Below, one piece after another: positions 37,259 through 46,624 of a DNA stretch of 64,000 nt. The position numbers and the translations under genes were made by a program. Origin of the DNA: Haloarcula japonica DSM 6131 (GTDB lineage: Archaea > Halobacteriota > Halobacteria > Halobacteriales > Haloarculaceae); assembly GCF_000336635.1 (NCBI RefSeq), contig NZ_AOLY01000037.1, forward strand, positions 51,316-115,315, given 5' to 3'. Every line of letters begins with the position of its first letter. The first letter of the stretch is position 1. The notes beneath the pieces are model-generated. The model was not told where the DNA came from and did no database searches. It saw nothing but the letters and a program-made list of their open reading frames with translations.

Positions 37259-37672
37259 GTGTCCAGTGATAGTGAGCGAACGACGGTTCGGACGTACATT
37301 CCGGCCTATCAGAAAGAACAGTGGCAGGCCCACGCCGAGGAACTGGATATGAGTCAAAGCGAGTTCGTCCGGACGATGGTACAGGCAGGCCGAAGCGGAT
37401 TCGAGTCAGCAGCCCCCGAGACAGTCGAATCAGGCGCCGCTGAGAGCGATAGCGAGGAACCCCGTTCTCCGGACGCTACCCCCGGGGGTGGCGGCCTGAA
37501 AGACCGGGTCCGAGAGGTTCTGGCTGACGGAGACTACTACGAGTGGGACGACCTGCTCGCCGAACTGACCGACGATATCGAGGAGCGTCTCGAAGATACG
37601 CTACAAGAACTGCAGTCCAATAACGAAGTGCAGTACAGCGGGCGACAAGGGGGGTACGTTCGAGACGAATGA
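37259..37672 (+). CDS. DUF5805-like protein cotranscribed with a recombinase
   Basis: A 137-aa acidic protein with GTG start, preceded by GGTGA at 5-bp spacing. The N-terminal part (TTVRTYIPAYQKEQWQAHAEELDMSQSEFVRTMV) looks like a ribbon-helix-helix DNA-binding fold. The middle is a disordered Pro/Glu/Ser linker, and the C-terminal part (LKDRVREVLADGDYYEWDDLLAELTDD) looks like a winged-helix unit ending in EVQYSGRQGGYVR. Such proteins are found directly before haloarchaeal integrases (from memory). Its stop overlaps the recombinase ATG by ATGA (37669-37672). It is probably a DNA-binding partner or regulator of the recombinase. Confidence 0.85.
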   Translation: MSSDSERTTVRTYIPAYQKEQWQAHAEELDMSQSEFVRTMVQAGRSGFESAAPETVESGAAESDSEEPRSPDATPGGGGLKDRVREVLADGDYYEWDDLLAELTDDIEERLEDTLQELQSNNEVQYSGRQGGYVRDE

Positions 37673-38706
37673 GCACTGATACAGCCACGCCAGACGCCGA
37701 GTCGGACCCAGTCGGGTATTTCCTCGATGACATCACGTATCACGGAAAGAGCGACCGGACCCGTGCGTCCTACGAGCGCGTCCTTCGGGACTTCGAATCC
37801 TATCTGACGGATGGCCACCAGGCCATTCCCATCCGAGAGGCTTCCCACCGAGACTGTATGGCGTATGTCCACAGCCTTCGTGGAAACGTCGAAGAAAGCA
37901 CAGTCGCAACGTATGCCTCCTATCTACACCGGTTTTTCGCGTACATGACTCAGGTAGGGGTTTTCGATTCGAATCCGATGACGCTGGTCATGGAGGAGAT
38001 GGATGAGTCCATCAATACCGACCCGACCCGTCGAGAAATCGACCTCCAGTCGATGCGGACGTTCGTAGAAAGCATCTCACATCCACTGGAGCGGGCTATC
38101 GTGGTGACGTTACTGAAAACGGGTATGCGTGCCGGCGAACTGTGTAACCTCGATATCCGTGACCTCAATCTCGAAACCCCCGGCCCTAGGCCGAAAATCC
38201 CGGTCCGAGCGGGGCTCGACGGGCGTCCGGATACGTTGTTCGTCGCGGCAGACCCGACCCGCGGCGAGCCCAGCAATGGGGAAGAGCGGACAGCGTCCAA
38301 CAAGCGCAAGCGCGAGACGACGATTCCGGTCGACGCAGAGTTGGGCTCAGTGCTACGACGCTGGCTCGCGATTCGACCGGACACACTGTCGCCGGCAGAG
38401 CCGCTGTTCGTATCTACAAGCGACAGCTGGGGAGAACGACTTACGCCGAACATGGTACACCATATCGTCGAATCCCACGCCCGTGAGTTCGGTTGGTACA
38501 CAGACGGTGGGGGAGCCGAAGAAAACGTGACGCCACACTACTTCCGGCACTTCTTCACGACGCATCTCCGGGACCGGACCGGTGATCGCGGCGTCGTCAA
38601 ATACCTCAGAGGCGACGTGGCACAGGATGTTATCGATACCTACACCCACGAATGGGGGACTCGGGTCAGGGATGTGTACGAAGCCGAAATCTACTCGCTA
38701 CTGTGA
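37669..38706 (+). CDS. Tyrosine recombinase / XerC-XerD-like integrase
   Basis: A 345-aa site-specific recombinase. An N-terminal SAM-like domain (ARTRASYERVLRDFESYL-type helices, seen as RTRASYERVLRDFESYLTDG) is followed by the catalytic domain. Catalytic-type residues are Arg in LLKTGMRAGELCNL, Lys in the beta-hairpin KRKRETTIPV, HYFRH (His-x-x-Arg) and a C-terminal Tyr, probably in DVIDTYTHEWG. The gene is complete, so the enzyme may be active, in element integration or in dimer resolution. No tRNA gene or clear att repeat is visible nearby. A T-run follows the stop (about 38715-38720). Confidence 0.9.
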   Translation: MSTDTATPDAESDPVGYFLDDITYHGKSDRTRASYERVLRDFESYLTDGHQAIPIREASHRDCMAYVHSLRGNVEESTVATYASYLHRFFAYMTQVGVFDSNPMTLVMEEMDESINTDPTRREIDLQSMRTFVESISHPLERAIVVTLLKTGMRAGELCNLDIRDLNLETPGPRPKIPVRAGLDGRPDTLFVAADPTRGEPSNGEERTASNKRKRETTIPVDAELGSVLRRWLAIRPDTLSPAEPLFVSTSDSWGERLTPNMVHHIVESHAREFGWYTDGGGAEENVTPHYFRHFFTTHLRDRTGDRGVVKYLRGDVAQDVIDTYTHEWGTRVRDVYEAEIYSLL

Positions 38707-38944
38707 TCTTCCGTCGTTTTTCAAATACTGCGTCACATTCGAGATGTTCGCTGCTAGTCTTGTAAATCATATACCGCTATACAGAATTGAGCGAATTCTG
38801 CTTCCAGTTGTGCTCTCTCAATGGACGATTTCGGTGGCTGCGTACGAGACAGGAGTATCGTACAGAATGTTTCACTAAACACTGCGGACGTAGAACTGCA
38901 CACGTCTCAGGACTACCCGATCTGGATGAGGAGTACTGATAGAG

Positions 38945-39661
38945 CTACTCGGGGTCCAGAAGCTTCGACTCAGCAGTTCGGAGATGCTCGAGGAGTGTCG
39001 TCTTCGAGATATCCATCTGTGCAGCGAGTTCTCGAACCGAAATTCCGCGCGGCCACTGGTAGTAGCCCGCTTCACGAGCCGCTTCGAAAGCCCGTCGCTG
39101 AGCCGGCGTTAGCGAGTCGGTTCGCAGCCCACCCACCGACCGCTCAGTATCGCTGTCCGGCGTGACTATGGATTCGACCGACACGTCAGCGTCGGCGTCG
39201 GCTTCGACGGCATCGAGTGCGGACTGGATTTCGGGCCGTTCGCCGGTGAAACTCACCTGCCACCGTTCGCGACCGTCTTCGATACGGACGGGAGCGCTGT
39301 GGACGAACCCGTGTTCGAGTAGCGTCGGACAGACCAACTCTTCAGGATCGTACTCCAGCAGGAACTGTCTGACGACGGTTCCCGGCGCGTCGCGCTTGTG
39401 TCCGATACGTGCCTGAAGCTCCTGTATCTCTCCGGCGTGGGGCGACGCACGGACTGCGTCGAGGCAGTTTTCGACGTCTGATTTCGTAGCTCCATACGCC
39501 GTAAACACGCCGTTGACCGATGCTGTCGGCGACTGGACGGTCTGTTGCACCGTGTGTGCCAGGATGCCGCCATCGGTGTGGTCGGTCGCTTCGATAGCCC
39601 AGCAGTTCGGGTGCCACAGGTCGAGTGTTAGCCGCGCTCCGGCGCTATCGGTTTGACTCAT
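38945..39661 (-). CDS. HTH_10 transcriptional regulator beside the amino-acid uptake operon
   Basis: A 238-aa bacterioopsin-activator-like regulator. The N-terminal two thirds are a sensor region (LTLDLWHPNCWAIEATDHTD start), and the C-terminal HTH_10 unit is LTPAQRRAFEAAREAGYYQW plus ISVRELAAQMDISKTTLLEHLRTAE. It lies 42 bp behind the last gene of the amino-acid ABC operon, in the same direction, so it may be cotranscribed and control that operon or the arginine genes upstream. Confidence 0.88.
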   Translation of the reverse strand: MSQTDSAGARLTLDLWHPNCWAIEATDHTDGGILAHTVQQTVQSPTASVNGVFTAYGATKSDVENCLDAVRASPHAGEIQELQARIGHKRDAPGTVVRQFLLEYDPEELVCPTLLEHGFVHSAPVRIEDGRERWQVSFTGERPEIQSALDAVEADADADVSVESIVTPDSDTERSVGGLRTDSLTPAQRRAFEAAREAGYYQWPRGISVRELAAQMDISKTTLLEHLRTAESKLLDPE

Positions 39662-39703
39662 GGGATGTGCTGCAATATTTGATTGGTGACCGTAAGAGGG
39701 TAA

Positions 39704-40690
39704 TCATTGTCTGGTATGTCCGACACCGGCGGTTGCAGTGTGCGATTCGACGCGGTCCATCAGCGCTGATGCCGACACGACCAGCGCCAGATACAGTATC
39801 GCTACCAGCACGAACAGTTCTGTATACTGGTACGTTTCGTTAGCGATAGTACTTGTCCGGCCGTACAGTTCCTGCACAGTGATGAAACTCGCCAGCGAGG
39901 AGTACTTGATAAGGTACACGAGTTCGTTCGTCCAGCTGGGAAGCGCGAGTCGGAGGCCCTGTGGAACGACGACGTACCGTATTCCTTCGAGCTTCGAGAG
40001 CCCGATAGCACGTGCGGCAGTCAGCTGCCCACCGTCAACTGACTCCAGCGACGCACGCAGGTATTCGGACTGGTAGGCTGCGCTGTTCAGCGTGAAGCTG
40101 ATGACGGCGACCCAGAACGCCTGTGCTGGGACGAAGCCGACACCGACTCCCGGGACACCTCTGAGAACCTGCGTCAGTGAGGTCGCGAAGTAGAGGACGA
40201 ACAACTGGGCGAGCAATGGCGTCCCGCGGATGAGTTCTGTGTACGACAAAGCGAACCACCGGGCCCACCGCCCCCCGTATACGCGGACGACGCTAAGCGG
40301 GAGCGCCAGCATGAACCCGAGACAGACACTGAAGACCGTCAATAGAACGGTCGTCCAGATGCCGTGTGCCAGCGCCGGCAGGTACGCCGTCGCGTCGGCA
40401 GCAAAACGGAGCGTGTCAGCAACCCACATCAGCGGCGCTCCGGCGACACCGAGTGGCGTGGCGAGCGATGCGACGGTATCCGCTGTCGTCAGAAACGGGG
40501 CTGCCGGGACAAACGGTGTGCCGCGGTCGACTCCGGATACCCCTGCAAGAACGAAATCAGTGGTCCAGCGGGCGAGAACCCAGATCCAGAACAGTGCCAG
40601 GCCGACTGTGAGCGGGCGGACAGTAAAGACCGTCCCGACGCGGTCCCGGAGTCCCGGATTCGGTGATGTTGTAGATTCAGCTGTGCTCAT
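39704..40690 (-). CDS. Polar amino-acid ABC transporter permease 1
   Basis: A 328-aa HisM/GlnP-family permease. An N-terminal extension with one extra helix precedes the typical domain (LALPLSVVRVYGG, YTELIRGTPLLAQLFVLYF, SAAYQSEYLRASLESVDGGQLTAARAIGLSK). Its ATG overlaps the ATPase stop by ATGA (40687-40690). It pairs with the second permease at 41436. Confidence 0.93.
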   Translation of the reverse strand: MSTAESTTSPNPGLRDRVGTVFTVRPLTVGLALFWIWVLARWTTDFVLAGVSGVDRGTPFVPAAPFLTTADTVASLATPLGVAGAPLMWVADTLRFAADATAYLPALAHGIWTTVLLTVFSVCLGFMLALPLSVVRVYGGRWARWFALSYTELIRGTPLLAQLFVLYFATSLTQVLRGVPGVGVGFVPAQAFWVAVISFTLNSAAYQSEYLRASLESVDGGQLTAARAIGLSKLEGIRYVVVPQGLRLALPSWTNELVYLIKYSSLASFITVQELYGRTSTIANETYQYTELFVLVAILYLALVVSASALMDRVESHTATAGVGHTRQ

Positions 40691-41439
40691 GCCGTTTCCT
40701 CGTGTGCGTGCAGTCGACTGAGGAACTGTTCGGTTCGGTCCGCTGTGGGGTTCTGGAACAGTTGTTCCGGTGGGCCGTGTTCGACAATCTCGCCGTCATC
40801 GAGGAATACGATGTCCGACGCGGCCGACCGGGCGAAGTCCATCTCGTGACTGACGACGAGCATCGTGATGCCTTCGGCGGCGAGGTCGCGCATCACCTCG
40901 ACGACCTCGCCGACGAGTTCGGGATCGAGGGCGCTGGTCGGCTCGTCGAACAGCAGCAGTTCCGGGTCCATCGCGAGTGCGCGCGCGATGCCGACACGCT
41001 GTTTCTGCCCGCCGGAGAGTTCAGCAGGGTAGGAGTCTGCTTGTTCCAGCAATCCGACCTGTTCGAGGTGGTTCCGTCCGGCCGCTTCAGCGTCAGCAGC
41101 GTCCATGCCGAGTACTTTTTTCGGACCGAGCGTGACGTTCTCGAGCGCCGTCAGGTGCGCAAAGAGGTTGAAGTCCTGAAACACCATTCCGACTTGTTTT
41201 CGCAGTTCGTTGACGTCAGTGTCAGTCCCGGTCACGTCTTCTCCATCGAGCGCGATCCGGCCGCTGTTGATCTCGGTTAGCCGGTTCACACAGCGGAGTA
41301 GCGTGGATTTGCCCGAGCCGCTGGGACCGATGAGGACCGTCACGTCACCCTGGTCCATTTCGAGGCCGACGCCTTCCAGTACCTCTTCGCTCCCGTAGGA
41401 CTTGTGCAGATCGTCGATTGAGAGTAGTGGCTGTGTCAT
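40687..41439 (-). CDS. Polar amino-acid ABC transporter ATP-binding protein
   Basis: A 250-aa GlnQ/HisP-type ATPase. Walker A GPSGSGKSTLL, Q-loop VGMVFQDFNLF, signature LSGGQKQRVGIARAL, Walker B LLLFDEPTSALDPE and the switch VVSHEMDFARSAA are complete. It is bound on both sides by ATGA overlaps to the two permease genes. Confidence 0.96.
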   Translation of the reverse strand: MTQPLLSIDDLHKSYGSEEVLEGVGLEMDQGDVTVLIGPSGSGKSTLLRCVNRLTEINSGRIALDGEDVTGTDTDVNELRKQVGMVFQDFNLFAHLTALENVTLGPKKVLGMDAADAEAAGRNHLEQVGLLEQADSYPAELSGGQKQRVGIARALAMDPELLLFDEPTSALDPELVGEVVEVMRDLAAEGITMLVVSHEMDFARSAASDIVFLDDGEIVEHGPPEQLFQNPTADRTEQFLSRLHAHEETA

Positions 41440-42116
41440 GTCGTTCCTTCCGGTACTGCGTAGTAGTCGCTGAGTCTGTCGAGTGACCGATTCGTAGCGA
41501 ACGTCAGCACGAAGTAGACGAGGCTGACGGCGAGGAAAATCTCGAGTGCCGCTGTCGACTGTCCGCCTTCGTAGAGGTTCTGTCCTGTCGTCAGCAGCTC
41601 GCCGATTCCGATGACGATGGCGATACTCGTGTCTTTGAGGACGATGGTAAACTCGTTCTGGAAGCCCGGAACGCTCCGGCGCAACGCCTGCGGGACGACG
41701 ACGTGCCGAATCGCTTCTAACCGGGACATCGCGACGGCGCGTGCCGCTTCCAGTTGCCCATCGTCGACGCTCTGGAGTGCACCGCGGAAGATCTGGGACT
41801 GGTAGGCGGCGCTCCGGAGGCCGAGCGCGATGGTCGCCGTGACGAACGCGCTACTGGAGATAGAGAGGCCGAAGTACAGGATCATAATGATGACCAGCAG
41901 CGGAGTGCCACGAAGGACAACCCCGACCTGTTCGACCAGCCGACTGGCCCGCTCCGAGCCGTACACCTCTATCGCACCGGCGGGGAACCCGATTGCGAAT
42001 CCTAGTAGAATGCTGGCTACGGTGAGTGCGACAGTAACAGCTGTCCCACCGAGTAACAGTCCCATGTTGTCGATGACGAACAGCCAGTCGGCGGTCTGGA
42101 GTAGGATTGCTGCCAT
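41436..42116 (-). CDS. Polar amino-acid ABC transporter permease 2
   Basis: A 226-aa HisQ/GlnP-type permease with the family segment VGVVLRGTPLLVIIMILYF and LRSAAYQSQIFRGALQSVDDGQLEAARAVAMSR. Start 4 bp after the binding-protein gene stop, and the stop overlaps the ATPase ATG (41436-41439). Confidence 0.94.
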   Translation of the reverse strand: MAAILLQTADWLFVIDNMGLLLGGTAVTVALTVASILLGFAIGFPAGAIEVYGSERASRLVEQVGVVLRGTPLLVIIMILYFGLSISSSAFVTATIALGLRSAAYQSQIFRGALQSVDDGQLEAARAVAMSRLEAIRHVVVPQALRRSVPGFQNEFTIVLKDTSIAIVIGIGELLTTGQNLYEGGQSTAALEIFLAVSLVYFVLTFATNRSLDRLSDYYAVPEGTT

Positions 42117-42120
42117 GGCC

Positions 42121-42909
42121 TCACTTCTGTCCGAACCACTTCTCGGTCAGGTCCCGGTACGTCCCGTCGTCCTCAACGGTGGTCAGCCCGGTGTTGAGCG
42201 CACCCGCGAGTTCGTCGTTGCCGGATTGAATTCCGAAGCCGAACTGCTCGCCGGTTTCGTGGACGAACGCGGACTCGATGGGGCGGTCTGCCACGAACGA
42301 GTTCGCAACGGGGACGTCGATGATGATGACGTCGACGTTTTCGTTGAGCAGATCCTCGACGGCGAGCACGTAGTTCCCGTATGCGTTGTACTGGGACTCC
42401 GGAATCGTGCCCGCTTCGATGAGCTGATCTTTGATAACGGATTCACCGGTCGTCCCCTTCTGTGCCCCGACTGCCGCTCCGGAGAGGTCATCCAGCGACG
42501 ACGGTGAGAACGACCCGTTCTCCCGGACGACGATGGCTTGATTCGAACTGTAGTACGGGTCAGAGAAGTCGATCGCCTCGTCGCGTTCGTCGTTGATGGT
42601 CATGCCCGCCGCGACGACGTCGACGTTCCCGTTGTTCAGCGCCGGAATGAGTGATTTGAACTCAAGTTCGTCCCAGCCGCTCAGTTCGTACTCCGTCGCC
42701 GCGATAACGGCTTCCAGCAACTCGACGTCGAAGCCGACGAGTTCGCCGTCCTGTTTCATCTCAAACGGCGGAAATCCCGGCGCTGTGCCCGCTGTGAGCG
42801 TCTGTGAGTCCCCGCTGCCCGATTGACAGCCAGCGACCGACAGGGTCGCGACAGTGCCACCGATTGCCTGCAGATACCTCCGTCTGTCTACGCGTGCCTC
42901 TCGTGGCAT
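42121..42909 (-). CDS. Polar amino-acid binding lipoprotein (Lys/Arg/Orn type)
   Basis: A 262-aa type II binding protein. Tat motif DRRRYLQAIGG and lipobox SVAGC (Cys about 28) show folded export and lipid anchoring. The mature part starts LTAGTAPGFPPFEMKQDGELVGFDVELLE, typical of His/Lys/Arg/Orn/Gln receptors, with VDVVAAGMTINDERDEAIDFSDPYY. First gene of a four-gene import operon. Nearby arginase and omega-aminotransferase genes point to a basic amino acid as ligand (inference). Confidence 0.93.
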   Translation of the reverse strand: MPREARVDRRRYLQAIGGTVATLSVAGCQSGSGDSQTLTAGTAPGFPPFEMKQDGELVGFDVELLEAVIAATEYELSGWDELEFKSLIPALNNGNVDVVAAGMTINDERDEAIDFSDPYYSSNQAIVVRENGSFSPSSLDDLSGAAVGAQKGTTGESVIKDQLIEAGTIPESQYNAYGNYVLAVEDLLNENVDVIIIDVPVANSFVADRPIESAFVHETGEQFGFGIQSGNDELAGALNTGLTTVEDDGTYRDLTEKWFGQK

Positions 42910-42925
42910 AGTGCCACAGTCGAAT

Positions 42926-42940
42926 CAATCATATTTTAAC
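42926..42940 (-). promoter_or_regulatory. Promoter of the amino-acid uptake operon, with ATGATTG element
   Basis: On the minus strand GTTAAAATATGATTG lies 17-31 bp before the ATG at 42909. TTAAAATA is the TATA-like box of a leaderless promoter. ATGATTG, just downstream of the box, is repeated at about the same place before the aminotransferase gene (44305-44311). Confidence 0.5.
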
Positions 42941-42968
42941 ATTTCGGTTACCGCAGAAGTCGCGAGGG

Positions 42969-44291
42969 TCAGGCCGACGCGACAGGGTCTGCAACCTCGG
43001 TAAACACCGAATCGAGGATGTCGAGACAGAGTTCCAGTTCGCGCTCGGTGACGTCGAGTGGCGGGAGGAGTCGGAGGGATTTCTGGCCACAGCCGAGCGT
43101 GAGGAGGCCGTGCTGGAGCGCGGTTTCCATCACGGCGTCGCGTCGATCTGCCGTATCAAACTCCAGTGCGGTCATCAGTCCGAGGCCCCGAACGTCCTCG
43201 ACCAGCGAACGGCCCGCCGAGATATCGCGGAGCCGATCCATGAAGTACGTCCCCTTCTCGGCGGCGTTGTCCAGCAGGTCGTGGTCCTCGATAGCGGCGA
43301 GCGTCAGCGCGCCACGCATCGAACCGAGGATGTCACCGGCCCCCCACGTCGATGAGAGCCGAGACGTTTCCGACGGGAAGATGTCCGACCGGGAGATGGT
43401 CGCGCCGACCCGGAGCGCTTTGGCGCTCGTGATGACATCCGGCTCGATGTCGTAGTGGTCGACAGCCCACATCTCGCCCGTGCGGCCGGCTCCCGACTGG
43501 ATTTCGTCGGCGATGATCGGGATATCGTGTTCCCGGCAGAGGTCGTCGATGGCCGAGAGGAACTCGGGGCTCGGGACCCTGTAGCCGCCTTCGCCCTGTA
43601 TCGGCTCCAGAATGAGGAACGCGACTTCCTCGGGCGGGATGTGGCCGGTGTCTGCGTCGAGTTTCGAACGGAGGCGCTCGACGCCAGCCTCGGAGTACTC
43701 CACGTCGTGAATCCCGCTGAGTTCGGGGAACTTCCGGCGATAGACGGACTTCGAACGGTTCAGCGAGAGCGCTCCCAGGGTCCGACCGTGGAACGCGCCG
43801 TCGAATGTAATGCCGTACTTCGGCGTCTCGCAGTTATCGTAGCAGATCTTCATCGCGTTCTCGACGGCCTCAGCACCGGAGTTCGAGAGGAAGACGGTAT
43901 CGAAGTCGTAGTGGCTAGTAATGTCGGTCAACCGATCCATCAGGTGAGCAGGGCCCGGCAGCGACGTTTCGTCGGGTGAGCCGCCGGTGCTGACGTAGAA
44001 GTCCTGGCCGGCGATTTTCAGCGGGTCGACCATGTCGAACTCATCAGCCCGGTCGAGCACCTTCGGATTGTTGTACCCGAGCGGCGACGCGGCGACGTGG
44101 CAGGTGAAATCGAGCAGGACGTTGCCGTCCGCGTCTGTACAGAACGGACCGATTGCGTCTTCGGTGATGTCCCAGACGAAATCGTACACGTACGTACTCG
44201 GCGCGGCGGTTTCGTGGTGATACTCGACCCACTCGCTGCTCTGTGGGCCAGGAAGGCTATCGACACGCGGCTCCGCAGTATCGCGGTCCAT
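42969..44291 (-). CDS. Class III omega-aminotransferase (ornithine/lysine type)
   Basis: A 440-aa PLP enzyme that moves a terminal amino group to 2-oxoglutarate. The PLP Lys is about residue 291 in ITSAKALRVG; FLSNSGAEAVENAMK, AFHGRTLGALSLN and IADEIQSGAGRTG are family motifs. The segments SRLSSTWGAGD and LTLGCGQKSLRLLPPLDV are shared with lysine 6-aminotransferases. Neighbouring arginase would supply ornithine, so ornithine 5-aminotransferase activity is equally likely. The gene has its own leaderless promoter and lies 59 bp upstream of the uptake operon. Confidence 0.85.
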   Translation of the reverse strand: MDRDTAEPRVDSLPGPQSSEWVEYHHETAAPSTYVYDFVWDITEDAIGPFCTDADGNVLLDFTCHVAASPLGYNNPKVLDRADEFDMVDPLKIAGQDFYVSTGGSPDETSLPGPAHLMDRLTDITSHYDFDTVFLSNSGAEAVENAMKICYDNCETPKYGITFDGAFHGRTLGALSLNRSKSVYRRKFPELSGIHDVEYSEAGVERLRSKLDADTGHIPPEEVAFLILEPIQGEGGYRVPSPEFLSAIDDLCREHDIPIIADEIQSGAGRTGEMWAVDHYDIEPDVITSAKALRVGATISRSDIFPSETSRLSSTWGAGDILGSMRGALTLAAIEDHDLLDNAAEKGTYFMDRLRDISAGRSLVEDVRGLGLMTALEFDTADRRDAVMETALQHGLLTLGCGQKSLRLLPPLDVTERELELCLDILDSVFTEVADPVASA

Positions 44292-44304
44292 GCTAGCATA
44301 ATCG

Positions 44305-44324
44305 CAATCATTGGTAATAAATTA
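44305..44324 (-). promoter_or_regulatory. Promoter of the aminotransferase gene, with CAATGATTG element
   Basis: On the minus strand TAATTTATTACC is a TATA-like box about 25-33 bp before the ATG at 44291. It is followed by CAATGATTG (44305-44313), a small dyad that contains the same ATGATTG seen before the uptake operon. Confidence 0.5.
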
Positions 44325-44386
44325 CTGTGTTCCGGTCCCCACGTTGCGGGCACGCAATTGAGTCCTTGCTGCGGTTCGAACCTGGG

Positions 44387-45334
44387 CTACAGGATCCGCT
44401 TGCCGAACGCGCTGGCGGCGAGTTCGGCCGCTCGCTCGCCCGTCGTGTTGCGCTGGTCGAGAATGGGGTTGACTTCGACGATATCGAGCGACCGCAGCAC
44501 GGATTCGGCGGCGTCGCGGTCGGCGACTCGTTCCATCGCCGTATGCGCCTCCCGGTACGTGACCCCGCCGGGAACTGGTGTCCCGACCCCCGGTGCGTCG
44601 TCCGGGTCAAGCCAGTCGAGGTCGAGGCTGACGTGGACGTCGTCGACGCCGTCGGTCGCGATGTCGAGCGCCTCGTCGGTGACTGGTCCGATACCACGCT
44701 TGTCGATGTCTTCCATCGTAAAGACGGATATGTCGCTCTCACGGAGGACCGCTCGTTCGTCGGCATCGAGGCTCCTCGCGCCAACGATGACGGTGTTCTC
44801 CTCGGCGACGTTCGGGGCCGTGGCCCACGGCATCTCTGCGAAATCGCCGTAGCCGTGGGCGGCCGCGAGCGGCATCCCGTGGACGTTCCCGCTGGGCGAG
44901 GTCGTCGGGGTGTTGTAGTCGCCGTGCGCGTCGAACCAAATGACACCGAGTTCGGATGTCTGAGCCGCACCGCGCATCGTTCCCATCGCGATAGAGTGGT
45001 CGCCACCTAACACCAGCGGCACGCTCCCGTCGGCTATTTCCGTTGCCACCCGGTCGGCAAGGGTGTCGGTCATTTCCGCGATAGCATCGAGGTACTTCGC
45101 ACTGGCGTCGGTGGACGCCGGTTGGGACTGTAGCGTCGGCAGTGAAAGGTCCCCAACGTCAGTGTAGTCGACGCCGGCCGTATCGAGCGCGGCACTGAGG
45201 CCGCCGTAGCGAATCGCTGACGGGCCCATGTCGACGCCGTGCCGGTCGGCACCGAGGGCAAACGGGACACCGAGCACCGCGACAGGTGACACGGAACGAC
45301 TGTGGTCTCGCGAATTGGTGGACTGAAGCGACAT
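44387..45334 (-). CDS. rocF: Arginase (ureohydrolase family)
   Basis: A 315-aa ureohydrolase. Manganese-binding motifs are GGDHSIAMGT, FDAHGDYNTP and SLDLDWLDPDDAPGVGTPVPGG. SGNVHGMPLA, matching the arginase form of that loop, favours arginase (arginine to ornithine and urea) over agmatinase. It starts 6 bp after the glutamate dehydrogenase stop, so both are on one transcript. Ornithine would go to the adjacent aminotransferase; no urease gene is in this window. Confidence 0.9.
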   Translation of the reverse strand: MSLQSTNSRDHSRSVSPVAVLGVPFALGADRHGVDMGPSAIRYGGLSAALDTAGVDYTDVGDLSLPTLQSQPASTDASAKYLDAIAEMTDTLADRVATEIADGSVPLVLGGDHSIAMGTMRGAAQTSELGVIWFDAHGDYNTPTTSPSGNVHGMPLAAAHGYGDFAEMPWATAPNVAEENTVIVGARSLDADERAVLRESDISVFTMEDIDKRGIGPVTDEALDIATDGVDDVHVSLDLDWLDPDDAPGVGTPVPGGVTYREAHTAMERVADRDAAESVLRSLDIVEVNPILDQRNTTGERAAELAASAFGKRIL

Positions 45335-45340
45335 CCGTTG

Positions 45341-46624
45341 CTACGGCCATAGCCCGCGGGCGTTCATAGCGTCTCCGATTCGCGAGAGCGCGACGATGTA
45401 CGCAGCCGTCCGCCACGTGACATCGCGGTCCTCGACTTCGGCCTGAAGCGCTTCCCAGGCATCGAGCATTTCGGCTTCGAGTTCATCGTTGACCTCCTCG
45501 CGTGACCAACTCCGTCGGTTGATGTGCTGGAGCCATTCGAAGTAGCTCACGGTGACGCCACCGGCGTTCGCCAGGATATCTGGGATGACTGGGATGTCAC
45601 GCTCCTCGAACACTGTATCGGCCGCTGTCGTTGTCGGGCCGTTCGCCCCTTCGACAATAATGCTCGCCTGCACGTCCGGAGCGTTCTCCTCGGTCAGGAC
45701 ATTCCCGACCGCCGCGGGGATGAGGACATCGACATCGAGTTCCAGCAGTTCGGCATTGGATAGTTGCCGTGGTGCGTCAACAGCCCCTAACTGGCCGTGT
45801 TCGTCGCCGTCAGCGGAAATCGATTCGATATCGAGGCCGGATTCGTCGTAGATGCCGCCGTCGACGTCGCTGACAGCGACGACGGATGCACCCCACGAGT
45901 CGAGCAGGCGTGCGGCGTTCGCGCCCACGGCACCGAAGCCCTGGACGGCGACAGTCGCACCATCGATGTTTCCGTCGTAATAGTCGAGTGCTTCGCGGGC
46001 CACGATAGCGACGCTCCGGCCGGGTGCCTCCTCACGGCCGTGTGTCCCGCCAACCGCTGTCGGTTTGCCAGTCACAATGCCGGGGACCGTCTCGCCTTCC
46101 TGCATCGAATACGCGTCCATGAACCAGGCGACGGTCTGCTCGTCGGTCCCCATATCGGGTGCGGGGATGTCTTTCGTCGGCCCGACGACTTCCCGTAGCT
46201 CCTCGGCGAACCGACGGGTCAGTTGCTCGGTCTCCTGTGCGTCGAGCGTCGACGGGTCGACGACGATGCCGCCTTTCGCGCCGCCGAAGGGGAGGTCCAT
46301 CACCGCACACTTCCACGTCATCAACATCGCTAAGGCCGTACACTCCTCAGCGGAGACGCTCGGGTGGTATCGCATACCGCCCTTGTACGGCCCTCTGACC
46401 TCGAAGTGCTGGACGCGATACCCGTTGAACACCTCGACGCTCCCGTCGGTTCGGCGGATCGGAACGGATACCTCGACAGTTTTCGATGGGTGACGGAGCT
46501 GTTCAAGCATCCCCTCGGAAAGGTCGAGGTGTTCAGCCGCTTGCTCCAGTTGATGGCGGGCAGTCGCGATTGGTGATTCGTCCTCGTCTGTCGCTTGCTC
46601 CGGTGACTCCTTCTGTGTGCTCAT
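45341..46624 (-). CDS. gdh: Glutamate dehydrogenase
   Basis: A 427-aa hexameric-type GDH that interconverts glutamate and 2-oxoglutarate. Catalytic and substrate motifs are [37 protein letters not shown] and the Rossmann motif [12 protein letters not shown]. Together with arginase and the aminotransferase it can complete arginine breakdown to 2-oxoglutarate and ammonia; a P5C dehydrogenase would be needed too and is not seen here. The TATA-like box is about 150 bp before the ATG, leaving a leader of roughly 120 nt. Confidence 0.94.
   Translation of the reverse strand: MSTQKESPEQATDEDESPIATARHQLEQAAEHLDLSEGMLEQLRHPSKTVEVSVPIRRTDGSVEVFNGYRVQHFEVRGPYKGGMRYHPSVSAEECTALAMLMTWKCAVMDLPFGGAKGGIVVDPSTLDAQETEQLTRRFAEELREVVGPTKDIPAPDMGTDEQTVAWFMDAYSMQEGETVPGIVTGKPTAVGGTHGREEAPGRSVAIVAREALDYYDGNIDGATVAVQGFGAVGANAARLLDSWGASVVAVSDVDGGIYDESGLDIESISADGDEHGQLGAVDAPRQLSNAELLELDVDVLIPAAVGNVLTEENAPDVQASIIVEGANGPTTTAADTVFEERDIPVIPDILANAGGVTVSYFEWLQHINRRSWSREEVNDELEAEMLDAWEALQAEVEDRDVTWRTAAYIVALSRIGDAMNARGLWP

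Noticed and set aside
44350..44386. GGTTCGAACC resembling a tRNA T-loop
   Set aside because: The flanking bases do not form a T-stem on either strand and no acceptor or anticodon arm is present.
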